Translations under genes and position numbers: made by a program
Assembly: GCA_002501695.1 (NCBI GenBank)
Contig: DANZ01000113.1
Location: 1 to 30,087, forward strand
DNA: 30,087 bases
Direction: 5' to 3'
Source of the DNA: Methanolobus sp. UBA474
Lineage (GTDB): Archaea; Halobacteriota; Methanosarcinia; Methanosarcinales; Methanosarcinaceae
Shown here: positions 1 through 7,604 of the stretch, piece by piece
How the letters are laid out: each line of letters opens with the position of its first letter
How positions within the stretch are numbered: position 1 is the first letter of the stretch
Notes under the pieces: generated by a model
Seen by the model: the letters and a program-made list of their open reading frames with translations, nothing else
Told to the model about the DNA's origin: nothing
Databases searched by the model: none

Positions 1-1591
1 GGATTATCTTTACAGGCAGGCCTTCGCCTTTCATCTCTTTCTTATGGATCTGCCTAAGGCGCTTGGTAAGCAGGCGCTGGTCCCTGAGAGATGTGCGGAT
101 ATCTGCGAGTTCCTTTTTAAGCCGCCCGATCTCACTATCTCTTATGCGCATCTCTTTTTCCCTGCGGACCTTAAGGTAGCCGGAACTTTTTACCCTGTTT
201 ATGCGATGCTCCAGTGTCTCAATTGTCCTCTCTTTCTGACCGGAATCATATTTTAGTTCGGCCACATACTCTTTAAGTTGTTTTATCTGCGCATTCTTCT
301 GGCTCAGCTCTTCCCTAAGCCGGTTCACCTGCTCATCAGTATCCGTGACCTCTGTCTTTTCCGGCGCGGGCCTGACCTCTGTCTTTGCTTTATGAGACGG
401 CAGGACCTTCTCGATGGCTTCCTCGATGGAGGCACCATGTATCACGTGGAATTTTACTGTATCGATGTCAAGATGCTTTGGAACTCTTTTCTCGATCCTG
501 GAGAAAACATTCTTGTAATTCTTGTAGGTTGTCAGCGCGGCGGCAAGTGAATCTCTTTCATGGTCATTGGAGTAGCCAAGAGGACGGGCCAATGCTATCT
601 TCTCCTCGGCTCTCATCTCTCCCCCCGGTGTTCCCAGGACAGCATTAAAGCTGCGGCGTATCTTCTCAACGGCTGCCGGGGTCGGGGAAACGTCTGTCGC
701 AATGACCGCAGGCCGCCCGTATTCCGCGATCAGTTTGACGACCTCATCATGGGATATCCCGCGTATGCTCTGCAAGAGCAGCAATTCGCCTTCAAGGGAA
801 AGTATAGCTATTCCCACCGTGGTTCCCGGGTCTATCCCGACTATAGTATGCTTACGGCCCTTCTTCTTTATAGGCAGGTACTTTATCTTGTCCCGTTCCA
901 CGCTCTTTACGCTCACCTGCACATCAGCTGTCGTTGAAGGCTTTATGGGAACTTTCTCACGCCTTGCATTCACCGTGTACTCGGCCCTGACATAGCCCCC
1001 AAAACCCTCCGTGGCCTTGACGCTGTAAGTGAAGCCGGTCTCCCGGGAGAATCTTCGCAGTACGTTCTCTATCTCCCTGCTCTTCTCCTTCACACCTCCA
1101 TGCACTTTCCTGCGATAGCGGTTCTGGCTCCAGCCTCCCCTGCCAAGAGAGCGGGCTCTGCTGACCTTTATCTTTGTGACATCCTCAAAAAGAGAGACTT
1201 CGCAACCTACCCCAAGGCTGGCGAGCGTGGCGCAGACTTCGGCTTCCTCAATAGGATTGAACTGGTTGAACGAGATGCCGTGCTCCTGGGCAAGGCGCAG
1301 CAAGGGCTTCTGGTGAATGCCGCCTGTGACCTGGACCAGCTTTGTGTTTTCAGGCAGCTTTCCAAGGAACTGGATCAGTTCGTTCTTATCGGCCGCCAGC
1401 TCGTATATGTTGTCCACCGCGATATAATCAGGACGGTCCTTCTGCACCATCCTGAGTATCTTGTGCCTGCGCAGCATGGTATGGTGGGTGACCTCACTTT
1501 CCTTGAGAACGGCAACCGCATACCTTGGCACATCCTGGGATCTGGCGGAACCCTTCGCGATATCAATACCGTAAATGACACCGTTCTGCAT
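1..1591 (-). CDS. DUF460 (COG2433) RNase H-fold protein, C-terminus cut by window edge
   Basis: The reading frame is open from the ATG at 1591 to the left edge, giving about 530 residues; the C-terminus lies outside. Residues 1-150 form one conserved block (VIYGIDIAKG near residue 5, YIAVDNIYELAA near 57). A second RuvC/YqgF-like RNase H fold follows from about residue 248, with IVGIDPGTTVG (Asp253), IATD (Asp300) and ERDSLAAAL (Asp347) as likely metal-binding carboxylates. From about 424 onward the sequence is charged and heptad-like (ELSQKNAQIKQLKEY), so probably a long coiled coil. The family is archaeal and lacks a firm function; a nuclease or nucleic-acid-binding role is inferred from the fold. 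It lies 32 nt downstream of the RIO2 gene on the same strand, so the two are probably co-transcribed. No clear ribosome site precedes the ATG. Confidence 0.85.
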   Translation of the reverse strand, partial: MQNGVIYGIDIAKGSARSQDVPRYAVAVLKESEVTHHTMLRRHKILRMVQKDRPDYIAVDNIYELAADKNELIQFLGKLPENTKLVQVTGGIHQKPLLRLAQEHGISFNQFNPIEEAEVCATLASLGVGCEVSLFEDVTKIKVSRARSLGRGGWSQNRYRRKVHGGVKEKSREIENVLRRFSRETGFTYSVKATEGFGGYVRAEYTVNARREKVPIKPSTTADVQVSVKSVERDKIKYLPIKKKGRKHTIVGIDPGTTVGIAILSLEGELLLLQSIRGISHDEVVKLIAEYGRPAVIATDVSPTPAAVEKIRRSFNAVLGTPGGEMRAEEKIALARPLGYSNDHERDSLAAALTTYKNYKNVFSRIEKRVPKHLDIDTVKFHVIHGASIEEAIEKVLPSHKAKTEVRPAPEKTEVTDTDEQVNRLREELSQKNAQIKQLKEYVAELKYDSGQKERTIETLEHRINRVKSSGYLKVRREKEMRIRDSEIGRLKKELADIRTSLRDQRLLTKRLRQIHKKEMKGEGLPVKII

Positions 1592-1623
1592 ATAATATGA
1601 CTTATGTTGGCGATGGCATATAG

Positions 1624-2520
1624 TTATGACTCTTGGACCTGTTTTATATGTGCCATAACTTCATCCTGATCTCTGTTGATGCTGTATTTGCGCTTGAAGT
1701 ATTTAAGCACATTAAGAACATCCCTGCCGAGCAATTCATCAGCGTGAGGATGGGTGGTCTCTACATACTGGGGCCAGTCGATTATCTGCACTCCGCCGTC
1801 ATATACGAAGATGTTGTACTCGCTTATATCCGAGTGAATGATACCTTTCCTGTAAGTGACCTTTAACTGGTCGATGATCATACCCAGGAACAATTCCGGC
1901 TCCTCAAGCTTTGTGCGATAGAGCAGGGAGCCAGGTGCGACTTCCATAACAATTGCATGGCGGTTATTATCTATCAGTTTTGGCACGGACACGTCCGGGT
2001 AGAGCTGGCGCATTATATCCGCTTCCCTGTTCGCGGCAAGCCTGGCGGCATATATCCATGAGAAGTGCTCCTTGTCATCCAGATGGGAGCGCACTCTTTT
2101 TACACTCTTGAAACTGGTCCTGCCTTCCCGGTGGAACTTGATGATAACTCCCTGGGGCTCACCTATCCCAAGCGCAGGCTCCTTTACAGCTTCAATAACG
2201 ACGGATTCCTTGCCCACGCCGATCTCATCGCCGATGGCACTCACTGTCCCCCTCTTGACAAATGTGTTAAGGGCGAGCGCATCGTATGCATCGTAGTATA
2301 TCTGGTAGCCTTCATAGGGGTTATTGACCGCCACAACCATCTTCTTTTGCATGAGCTGTCTTATCCTGTATTCCAGCAGGGAGAATGGCAGGCGTGTGAA
2401 CTTGACCAGTTCATCCATCGGCACCCATTCATAGTGCTTCATGCTCAACTCTATCCCTTGCAGTATGCGCAGGTCCTTGCTATCCAGTTCCCTGAATACT
2501 TTTATGACATCGTCTATCAT
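1624..2520 (-). CDS. rio2: RIO2-type serine/threonine protein kinase/ATPase
   Basis: Rio2 is an atypical kinase that acts as an ATPase in late maturation of the small ribosomal subunit. The 298-residue length fits archaeal Rio2. Residues 1-80 form the Rio2-specific N-terminal winged helix (WVPMDELVKFTRLPFSLLEYR). The kinase core follows: phosphate loop GVGKESVV at 101-108, ATP-binding Lys128 (VIIKFH), catalytic loop HSDISEYN at 229-236 (Asp231, Asn236), and metal-binding IIDWPQ at 246-251 (Asp248), which forms the phosphoaspartate in the family. The winged helix and the GxGKES loop separate it from Rio1. It starts 82 nt downstream of larC and is followed closely by the DUF460 gene, all on the minus strand. 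No ribosome site or TATA box is visible just before the start, so it probably depends on the upstream transcript. Confidence 0.95.
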   Translation of the reverse strand: MIDDVIKVFRELDSKDLRILQGIELSMKHYEWVPMDELVKFTRLPFSLLEYRIRQLMQKKMVVAVNNPYEGYQIYYDAYDALALNTFVKRGTVSAIGDEIGVGKESVVIEAVKEPALGIGEPQGVIIKFHREGRTSFKSVKRVRSHLDDKEHFSWIYAARLAANREADIMRQLYPDVSVPKLIDNNRHAIVMEVAPGSLLYRTKLEEPELFLGMIIDQLKVTYRKGIIHSDISEYNIFVYDGGVQIIDWPQYVETTHPHADELLGRDVLNVLKYFKRKYSINRDQDEVMAHIKQVQES

Positions 2521-2602
2521 TTGTGGTGTAATTGCCGGGATGGTTTAGATGGTTTGTGGTCAGGATCAGGAAACATGAACCTTAAAATAACGGAGAGGCC
2601 TT

Positions 2603-3787
2603 CTAGGCGAATCTCTCCCAGGCCTCTTCCTCCACTCTCCTGATAACTTCCTTCAGCGGAACCCTGGCAATTCCGGCAACCCTGCGGCAGTCCTCGTATT
2701 CCGCTGACATGTGCAGGATCTCTCCGCATTTATCCTGAGCTATTTTGACAGCGACCCCAAACTCCTCCCCCCGTATGGACAGGGTAACCTTTTCCATCCT
2801 GCGGTCTGCAACATACCTGTGTCTTGTGGGGATCACACGAACGCCAAGAGTGCCTGTTTCCTTCATCAGCACCCTTGCGACATGATCGCTGTCCTGTGGT
2901 TTTGTTATCACTTTGATGATATGGCCGGTCCTGCCTTTTTTCATGGTTGCCGGAATGATGGTGACATCCCTTGCACCGGCTGACAGCAGGATATCGAACA
3001 GGTTCCCGAGCACCTCGCCGGTCACATCGTCCACGTTGGTCTCCAGAACTTCAATGGTGTCTCTGGACAGGGTGTCCTGCACCTCCATGAGTATCGTGCG
3101 CAGCACATTGGGGTCTTCAGTGTCCGCATCCCCTGCACCGTAACCGACCGAGATGACACGCCCCCGGGGAATATTCTCAACAGGCTTTGCAAAATAGGCC
3201 AGCAGGGCTGCGCCTGTGGGGGTCAGCAGTTCCCGTGTCCCCGAACCATAGAACAGCAGGCCGCTCTGCCGGAGTATTTCCAGGGTTGCCGGCGCGGGAA
3301 CTGACATCATGCCGTGTGCAGCTTTCACCTTCCCGCCGCCTACATTTGCCGGAGTGCACAATATTGCATCTGCGGCGATCTCATGGACAGCAAAGCATGA
3401 GCCTATGACATCCGCAAGCGCATCTTTCTGCCCTACCTCATGAAAATGCAGTTCATCAAGCGGAAGTCCGTGTATCCTTGACTCAGCTTCGGCCATGATC
3501 GCAAACACGCCAAGGGCACTCCGCTCTACTGCAGCATGCAGCTCCGCATTTTTTATCACATCGGTGAGTTCACAGTAGCTTCTTGAATGAGTTTCGTGGG
3601 GGACATGGATCTTTACATCAACTGCTCCGATCCCGCGCTTGCTAACACTCCCAACGGTTACTGAAACGTCTACTGCAGACTCTATTGTTTCCCTGACCCT
3701 TTCCCGGTCCGCACCAAGCCCTATAAGGCTTGCAAGTATCATATCCCCGGCAGCGCCCGAGAACGGTTCGAATATAAGGGATCTCAT
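2603..3787 (-). CDS. larC: Nickel-pincer cofactor (NPN) nickel insertase LarC
   Basis: LarC inserts nickel into the sulfur-bearing pyridinium mononucleotide to give the nickel-pincer cofactor first found in lactate racemase. From the chosen ATG the protein is 394 residues. It starts with the family signature FEPFSGAAGDM (6-16) and has HFHEVG (114-119), RELLTPTGAALLA (185-197), ETNVDDVTGE (249-258) and MKKGRTG (282-288). In several bacteria LarC is made by a programmed frameshift; here it is one uninterrupted frame. The frame extends upstream to 3964, but that would overlap larB and add Cys-rich sequence foreign to the family; 3805 is another possible start. A TATA-like box lies between larB and this gene. 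LarA and LarE are not in the window, so the client enzyme is unknown. Confidence 0.93.
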   Translation of the reverse strand: MRSLIFEPFSGAAGDMILASLIGLGADRERVRETIESAVDVSVTVGSVSKRGIGAVDVKIHVPHETHSRSYCELTDVIKNAELHAAVERSALGVFAIMAEAESRIHGLPLDELHFHEVGQKDALADVIGSCFAVHEIAADAILCTPANVGGGKVKAAHGMMSVPAPATLEILRQSGLLFYGSGTRELLTPTGAALLAYFAKPVENIPRGRVISVGYGAGDADTEDPNVLRTILMEVQDTLSRDTIEVLETNVDDVTGEVLGNLFDILLSAGARDVTIIPATMKKGRTGHIIKVITKPQDSDHVARVLMKETGTLGVRVIPTRHRYVADRRMEKVTLSIRGEEFGVAVKIAQDKCGEILHMSAEYEDCRRVAGIARVPLKEVIRRVEEEAWERFA

Positions 3788-3836
3788 ATTTTCACATCTG
3801 ATCATTGTAATGAATGGAGCTATTGGCCTGACAACA

Positions 3837-3844
3837 TTTATAAA
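3837..3844 (-). promoter_or_regulatory. TATA-like box for larC
   Basis: On the minus strand the gap between the larB stop (3862) and the larC start reads CCTTTATAAATG, a good archaeal TATA match. Transcription would start about 25 nt downstream, near 3815, leaving a leader of about 28 nt before the ATG at 3787. This suggests larC can be transcribed separately from larB. It rests on motif and spacing only. Confidence 0.45.
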
Positions 3845-3861
3845 GGCTGCACCGGCCAGGC

Positions 3862-4638
3862 CTATTCCCTGTTCCTTGCCTTTGCAACCGTGTTTGCGAT
3901 CCTTGCAGCAAAAGAGCCTGCAACAAACCCTGCATCGATGTTCACAACTGAGAGGACAGAACATGACTGCAGCATGGAAAGCAGGGCTGCCTCACCCTTT
4001 GCCCCGGCTCCATAGCCGGTGGATACAGGAACACCTATGACCGGCACGTCCACTAGTCCTGAAACCACCGTTGGAAGGGTACCTTCCCTCCCGGCTGCTA
4101 CAACTATGGCATCGGGTTTCCTGTCCTGCAGTTTCAGCATTTCCCCGACCAGCCTGTGGAAACCTGCAACACCCACGTCATAGATCGCAATGGTCTCGCA
4201 CCCCATCTCGCAGGCCACCATCCTTGCCTCCTCGGCAACATCTATATCAGCGGTCCCGGCTGTGATAATAGCAACAATACCGCCTGTCTGGGGTACGGGC
4301 GTGCCGTCGTGGACAACAGCCAGGTTCTTATGAAGACTCCACTCCAGCCCTTCCGGGTTAAAATTAGATTCCAGGGCCTTTCTATGACCTGAACCAAGGC
4401 GCGTTATAAGCACTCTTCCTGTTGCAGCTACCTGTGCTTTTGCTATCTCGACCACGTCCTGCGGATCCTTCCCTTCGGCAAGGATGGCTTCCATGATACC
4501 TGTCCGATGCCTGCGGAAGATATCCACTTTTGCGATATCGGAAACCTGAACATATCCCATTGAGCGTATCTGCTCTTCAGCCATCTTCGGCTCCATCTCA
4601 TTGTCCCGGACTTTAGTAAGTATGTTCTTTAGTTCCAT
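3862..4638 (-). CDS. larB: Pyridinium-3,5-biscarboxylic acid mononucleotide synthase LarB
   Basis: LarB carboxylates and hydrolyses nicotinic acid adenine dinucleotide, the first step of nickel-pincer cofactor synthesis. Its C-terminal half resembles the PurE carboxylase fold. The family N-terminal block FRRHRTGIMEAILAEGK is present near residues 40-56, and the PurE-like part has IVAIITAGTADI and VVAAGREGTLPTVVSGLV. The frame opens at 4650, but the ATG at 4638 has GGAG six bases upstream (4644-4647), which decides the start and gives 258 residues. larC lies just downstream on the same strand. A small membrane-protein gene diverges from it across about 70 nt. Confidence 0.93.
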   Translation of the reverse strand: MELKNILTKVRDNEMEPKMAEEQIRSMGYVQVSDIAKVDIFRRHRTGIMEAILAEGKDPQDVVEIAKAQVAATGRVLITRLGSGHRKALESNFNPEGLEWSLHKNLAVVHDGTPVPQTGGIVAIITAGTADIDVAEEARMVACEMGCETIAIYDVGVAGFHRLVGEMLKLQDRKPDAIVVAAGREGTLPTVVSGLVDVPVIGVPVSTGYGAGAKGEAALLSMLQSCSVLSVVNIDAGFVAGSFAARIANTVAKARNRE

Positions 4639-4680
4639 TTGATACTCCATAAGATGTTAGCATAATCGACAATAGAAAAG

Positions 4681-4688
4681 TATAATAT
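4681..4688 (+). promoter_or_regulatory. TATA-like box for the small membrane protein (leaderless start)
   Basis: TATAATAT lies about 25 nt upstream of the ATG at 4710. That places the predicted transcription start at or within a base or two of the start codon, and no Shine-Dalgarno match precedes it, so the mRNA may be leaderless. The box sits in the short divergent gap with larB. Confidence 0.4.
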
Positions 4689-4709
4689 GAATAAAACTCT
4701 GTTCCCTTT

Positions 4710-4919
4710 ATGGAAGGACCGCTTGGAAAAATATATAGTTTGCCAATCTCACTCCTGCTTCTGGCCGGTGCTTTGATGAGTGCCTTTTTGTTTTACAGCA
4801 TGATGAAATATGCAGAGGCAGGCAACCTTATAATGGTCATATTGCTTGCCATTGCCGTCTCTATCGTTGCATTCGTGATAGGGCAGGCCATTAAATACCA
4901 GCATCTAAGGGAACTCTAA
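4710..4919 (+). CDS. Small two-helix membrane protein, function unknown
   Basis: A 69-residue protein with two predicted membrane segments, roughly residues 11-31 (LPISLLLLAGALMSAFLFYSM) and 40-60 (LIMVILLAIAVSIVAFVIGQA), joined by a short KYAEAGN loop and ending in a charged KYQHLREL tail. I do not recognise the family. The hydrophobicity pattern, the isolated plus-strand placement between minus-strand neighbours and a well-spaced TATA box support a real gene. Small proteins of this shape often act as accessory subunits or membrane anchors, but nothing here shows a partner. The divergent neighbour is larB, which does not by itself imply a link. Confidence 0.7.
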   Translation: MEGPLGKIYSLPISLLLLAGALMSAFLFYSMMKYAEAGNLIMVILLAIAVSIVAFVIGQAIKYQHLREL

Positions 4920-4925
4920 GATAGA

Positions 4926-5354
4926 TCACTTTATTCTGTTCCGGGCTTCTTCCACTTCATTGATAATCCCCGGATACTCCTTGAACATGGAAATGATATC
5001 CAGTGCAGCTACCAGGTCCACAACGCCTATGGCAGCTATCGCATCGCCTCCATGAGCCCTTATAGGAACCACAACTACGGATTTACCCTTATAGGTCCCT
5101 TCTGAAGGGACTCTCCTGATAACAGTATTGGTCTGAAGGACTTCTTCCAGAACCGGACCCGTGTAATTATCTTCAAGGACGATGCCTCTTTCCATGCGGA
5201 CACCCCTGTAATTCTTGCTTCGGATAGTAACAGGTATTCCAAGCAGGGCATGTACTACTTGGGCTATAGGTTGCAGATCCTCAGCTGTGGAATCTGCACA
5301 TATCCTAAGACAACTTTCGACACAGTACTGATAACTTTCGTTGTTCTCATTCAT
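4926..5354 (-). CDS. DUF2111-like conserved methanogen protein
   Basis: A soluble protein of 142 residues from the chosen start. The pattern STAEDLQPIAQVVHAL, then PVTIRSKNYRGVR, DNYTGPVLEEVL and a hydrophobic IAAIGVVDLVAALD segment resembles DUF2111, a methanogen family without known function; this assignment is from memory of the family. The RSKN...R and GPVLEEVL blocks suggest a small ligand-binding alpha/beta fold like GAF or PAS, which is speculative. The frame can open at a GTG (5363), but the ATG at 5354 has GGGGTGATC immediately upstream, close to the ideal complement of the 16S tail. It follows the thioredoxin reductase gene by 41 nt on the same strand and may belong to that redox operon. 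Confidence 0.75.
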   Translation of the reverse strand: MNENNESYQYCVESCLRICADSTAEDLQPIAQVVHALLGIPVTIRSKNYRGVRMERGIVLEDNYTGPVLEEVLQTNTVIRRVPSEGTYKGKSVVVVPIRAHGGDAIAAIGVVDLVAALDIISMFKEYPGIINEVEEARNRIK

Positions 5355-5394
5355 ATTGATCACCCCATCGTATGGTTGAAGCTATTAGCATAGC

Positions 5395-6309
5395 TTATGG
5401 CATCAGTTTAAGGTCTGCAACATACTCCTGCGCCGAGATCGCAGCCACGGCTCCGTCAGCAACTGCTGTAACAACCTGCCAGAGAGGAGTTATACGGCAA
5501 TCGCCGGCAGCATAGATACCTTTCACAGATGTCTCCATTCTCTCATTCGTCCTTATGAAGCCCTTTTCGTTCTTATCGAGCTCTACTATTCCCGTGTTGG
5601 GGTTGATGCCCACATATATGAAGATCCCATCTATCTTCTTTTCCGTCCTCTCATTGGTCTTCACATTCCTGAGTACGACGCTCTCGACAGCATCCTTGCC
5701 TGTTATCTCCTCAACAACAGTGTTCCATATGAATTCGATATTCTCCTTCATAAAAGCTTTCTGCTGGAGTACACTACAAGACCTGAGGTTATCCCTCCTG
5801 TGAACCACATATACCTTGCTTGCAATCCCGGAAAGGATCATGGCATCAGTGACCGCTGATTCGCCCCCGCCTACAACGAGAACTTCCTGATCTGCAAAGA
5901 AAGAGCCATCGCATGTCGCACAGTAAGAAACACCCTTGCCAAGGAGCTCTCTCTCACCCGGGACGCCCAGTAGTCTTGGATTCGCACCTGTAGCTATGAT
6001 CACGGCAAGCGCATGAAGTTCCTCCTCATGGGTGACAATGATCTTTTCATTAACTGCTTCCTCCACTTTCCTGACCTCTGCCTTCTTTATAGTTACCCCG
6101 TTAGCCAGGGCATGTTCCCTGAAACGGGTCATTAGTTCCCTTCCGGAGGTGGAGATGAAACCCGGATAGTTCTCGATAACCTTTGCCATTGATATCTGCC
6201 CGGGGACTGCAGACTGCTCAAGCACCAGTGTTTTCAGCCCGTACCTGGAGGCATATATTGCCGCAGTCAGCCCTGCAGGCCCTGCTCCTATGATAATAAG
6301 ATCATACAT
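5395..6309 (-). CDS. trxB: Thioredoxin reductase (FAD/NAD(P)H-dependent)
   Basis: A low-molecular-weight thioredoxin reductase of 304 residues, the usual length. It passes electrons through FAD and a redox disulfide to a thioredoxin-like partner. Visible features are the FAD-binding GAGPAG at 8-13, the active-site CATC (Cys130 and Cys133), the nucleotide-binding GGGESA near 147-152 followed by VVHRRDNLR (168-176), and the closing FAD motif YAAGDCR. The HRR motif suggests NADPH, although methanogen enzymes of this family can use other donors. I chose the ATG at 6309 because homologues begin MYDLIIIGAG. A GTG-ATG pair at 6336-6339 with AGGGAG upstream is a credible alternative that would overlap the redoxin gene. 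The small redoxin immediately upstream is the likely partner. Confidence 0.95.
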   Translation of the reverse strand: MYDLIIIGAGPAGLTAAIYASRYGLKTLVLEQSAVPGQISMAKVIENYPGFISTSGRELMTRFREHALANGVTIKKAEVRKVEEAVNEKIIVTHEEELHALAVIIATGANPRLLGVPGERELLGKGVSYCATCDGSFFADQEVLVVGGGESAVTDAMILSGIASKVYVVHRRDNLRSCSVLQQKAFMKENIEFIWNTVVEEITGKDAVESVVLRNVKTNERTEKKIDGIFIYVGINPNTGIVELDKNEKGFIRTNERMETSVKGIYAAGDCRITPLWQVVTAVADGAVAAISAQEYVADLKLMP

Positions 6310-6322
6310 GGTTATAACCGTG

Positions 6323-6565
6323 TCAGACCACGACATCACTTGCCTTCTCCCTGTCAGGCACCCCTACAAACAGCACTTTATCGTCGATTATAGTAGTAGG
6401 TATCGACTTGATCTTGAATTTCTTTGCAAGTTCCTTGCCTTGCGGGGTGTCCAGTTCGACTTCCTCATATTCAAAATCATACTTTTCCTTCAGTTCCCGC
6501 CAGAGCTGCTTTGCACCTGGACAGAAATGACACCATTCTGAATGAACAAGGGTTACTTTTACCAA
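6323..6565 (-). CDS. Small thioredoxin/glutaredoxin-like protein (CHFC)
   Basis: An 80-residue thioredoxin-fold protein with active site CHFC (Cys12 and Cys15) and cis-proline motif IPTT, the core of the glutaredoxin/NrdH/thioredoxin families. It would shuttle electrons from the adjoining thioredoxin reductase to target disulfides. The start is a TTG at 6565 preceded by GAGGAG about nine bases upstream; no ATG fits the N-terminus. Its stop is 13 nt before the chosen trxB start, or overlaps the alternative trxB start, so the two are translated from one message. Whether it acts as a thioredoxin or a glutaredoxin cannot be decided from sequence. Confidence 0.9.
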   Translation of the reverse strand: MVKVTLVHSEWCHFCPGAKQLWRELKEKYDFEYEEVELDTPQGKELAKKFKIKSIPTTIIDDKVLFVGVPDREKASDVVV

Positions 6566-6768
6566 TATATACCACTCCTCTTAATTTGTGATTTATTCTA
6601 TTATCTGAAAAGTATATCTAATTATTGATTCTGCGATCCGGGAGAAGTAAATACACATACACATATGACTTTGTGTAATAAATAATATTATTTTTATATA
6701 GCAATGTTTTTATAATTATAGCCCTAAATAGAAATTATCGTACTATATATTGATTCTGGAGATAACTG

Positions 6769-7584
6769 ATGGGATCAGATGATCAGGGCTATTCAAAAAT
6801 GGATAAGAATGGAAATATCAATTGTTCCAAAAAAGCATCTCATAAAATTCGGAATGATCTTGTAAATGGATCATGTCAAAGCTCATTCAGTACTGGAATG
6901 TTTAATGCCAGACATGGATTTGAAAATCAAAAAAAGAAATTCAAGAATTTAAAAGCACCATACAGTAAAATAATCACTGTATTTGTAATAGTCCTGGTCT
7001 CATGGGTAATAGGATCCTATGGTGGTCATACTCTTCCATCAATTCATCTAAATGGAAATATAATGGATAATTCACCTGACATAATCCCTGTTAAAGCATC
7101 AGGTGAACCAGTATCTTTAATTAATAATGACTCCGCAGTTAATCCTACCTGGGATGAACTGATCTCTTTTTTAAGGGCAGATGATACAGATAGAATACTG
7201 TATCAAAATGATAGTTATATATGTTCTGATTTTGCAGAACGGCTTCATAACAATGCTGAAGAGGCAGGTATTCGTGCATCTTTTGTTACCGTGGATTTTT
7301 ACGATAACGATAGCAGACATGCTTTGAATGCATTTAAAACAAGTGATAAAGGGTTGACATATGTTGACTGTACAGGTTCTGCTGTAGAATTACAGGAACT
7401 GGATAGTTTTGATAAAATCGCATATATTGAAAAAGGGAAAAAATACGGCATTATCTCGATATATTATACAAACACTCCCGAATACGGATTTTATAATTCA
7501 AGAAAAAACCATTTGCGCCTTTGGGGATTTTACGAAGATATGGGATATGTGAAAGATGTGAATATATACTGGGAATCAGTTTAA
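6769..7584 (+). CDS. Membrane-anchored transglutaminase/cysteine-protease-like protein
   Basis: The 271-residue product has a polar, Lys/Asn-rich N-terminal part (1-65), one strongly hydrophobic segment at about 67-84 (KIITVFVIVLVSWVIGSYGG) and a C-terminal domain. With Lys-rich sequence before the helix and little after it, the C-terminal domain is probably extracellular. It shows the order Cys152 in YICSDFAERLHNNAEEAGIRA, His184 in RHALNAF and Asp200 in YVDCTG, which is the Cys-His-Asp layout and spacing of transglutaminase-like and BTLCP-type cysteine peptidases. The start has GGAG seven bases upstream. The gene and its flank are visibly more AT-rich than the neighbours, with ATA and AAT codons common, which may mean recent transfer or relaxed selection. 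It stands alone on its strand. The enzyme class is inferred and no substrate can be assigned. Confidence 0.75.
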   Translation: MGSDDQGYSKMDKNGNINCSKKASHKIRNDLVNGSCQSSFSTGMFNARHGFENQKKKFKNLKAPYSKIITVFVIVLVSWVIGSYGGHTLPSIHLNGNIMDNSPDIIPVKASGEPVSLINNDSAVNPTWDELISFLRADDTDRILYQNDSYICSDFAERLHNNAEEAGIRASFVTVDFYDNDSRHALNAFKTSDKGLTYVDCTGSAVELQELDSFDKIAYIEKGKKYGIISIYYTNTPEYGFYNSRKNHLRLWGFYEDMGYVKDVNIYWESV

Positions 7585-7604
7585 GGTAGTAAGGTTCCTG
7601 CCAT

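Noticed and set aside
2065..2643. Plus-strand open frame of 192 codons over RIO2
   Set aside because: RIO2 on the other strand carries every kinase motif; the plus-strand translation resembles nothing and has no promoter.
3788..3964. N-terminal extension of larC by 59 residues
   Set aside because: The added part is Cys-rich, overlaps larB and precedes the conserved family start; it is an artefact of a long open frame.
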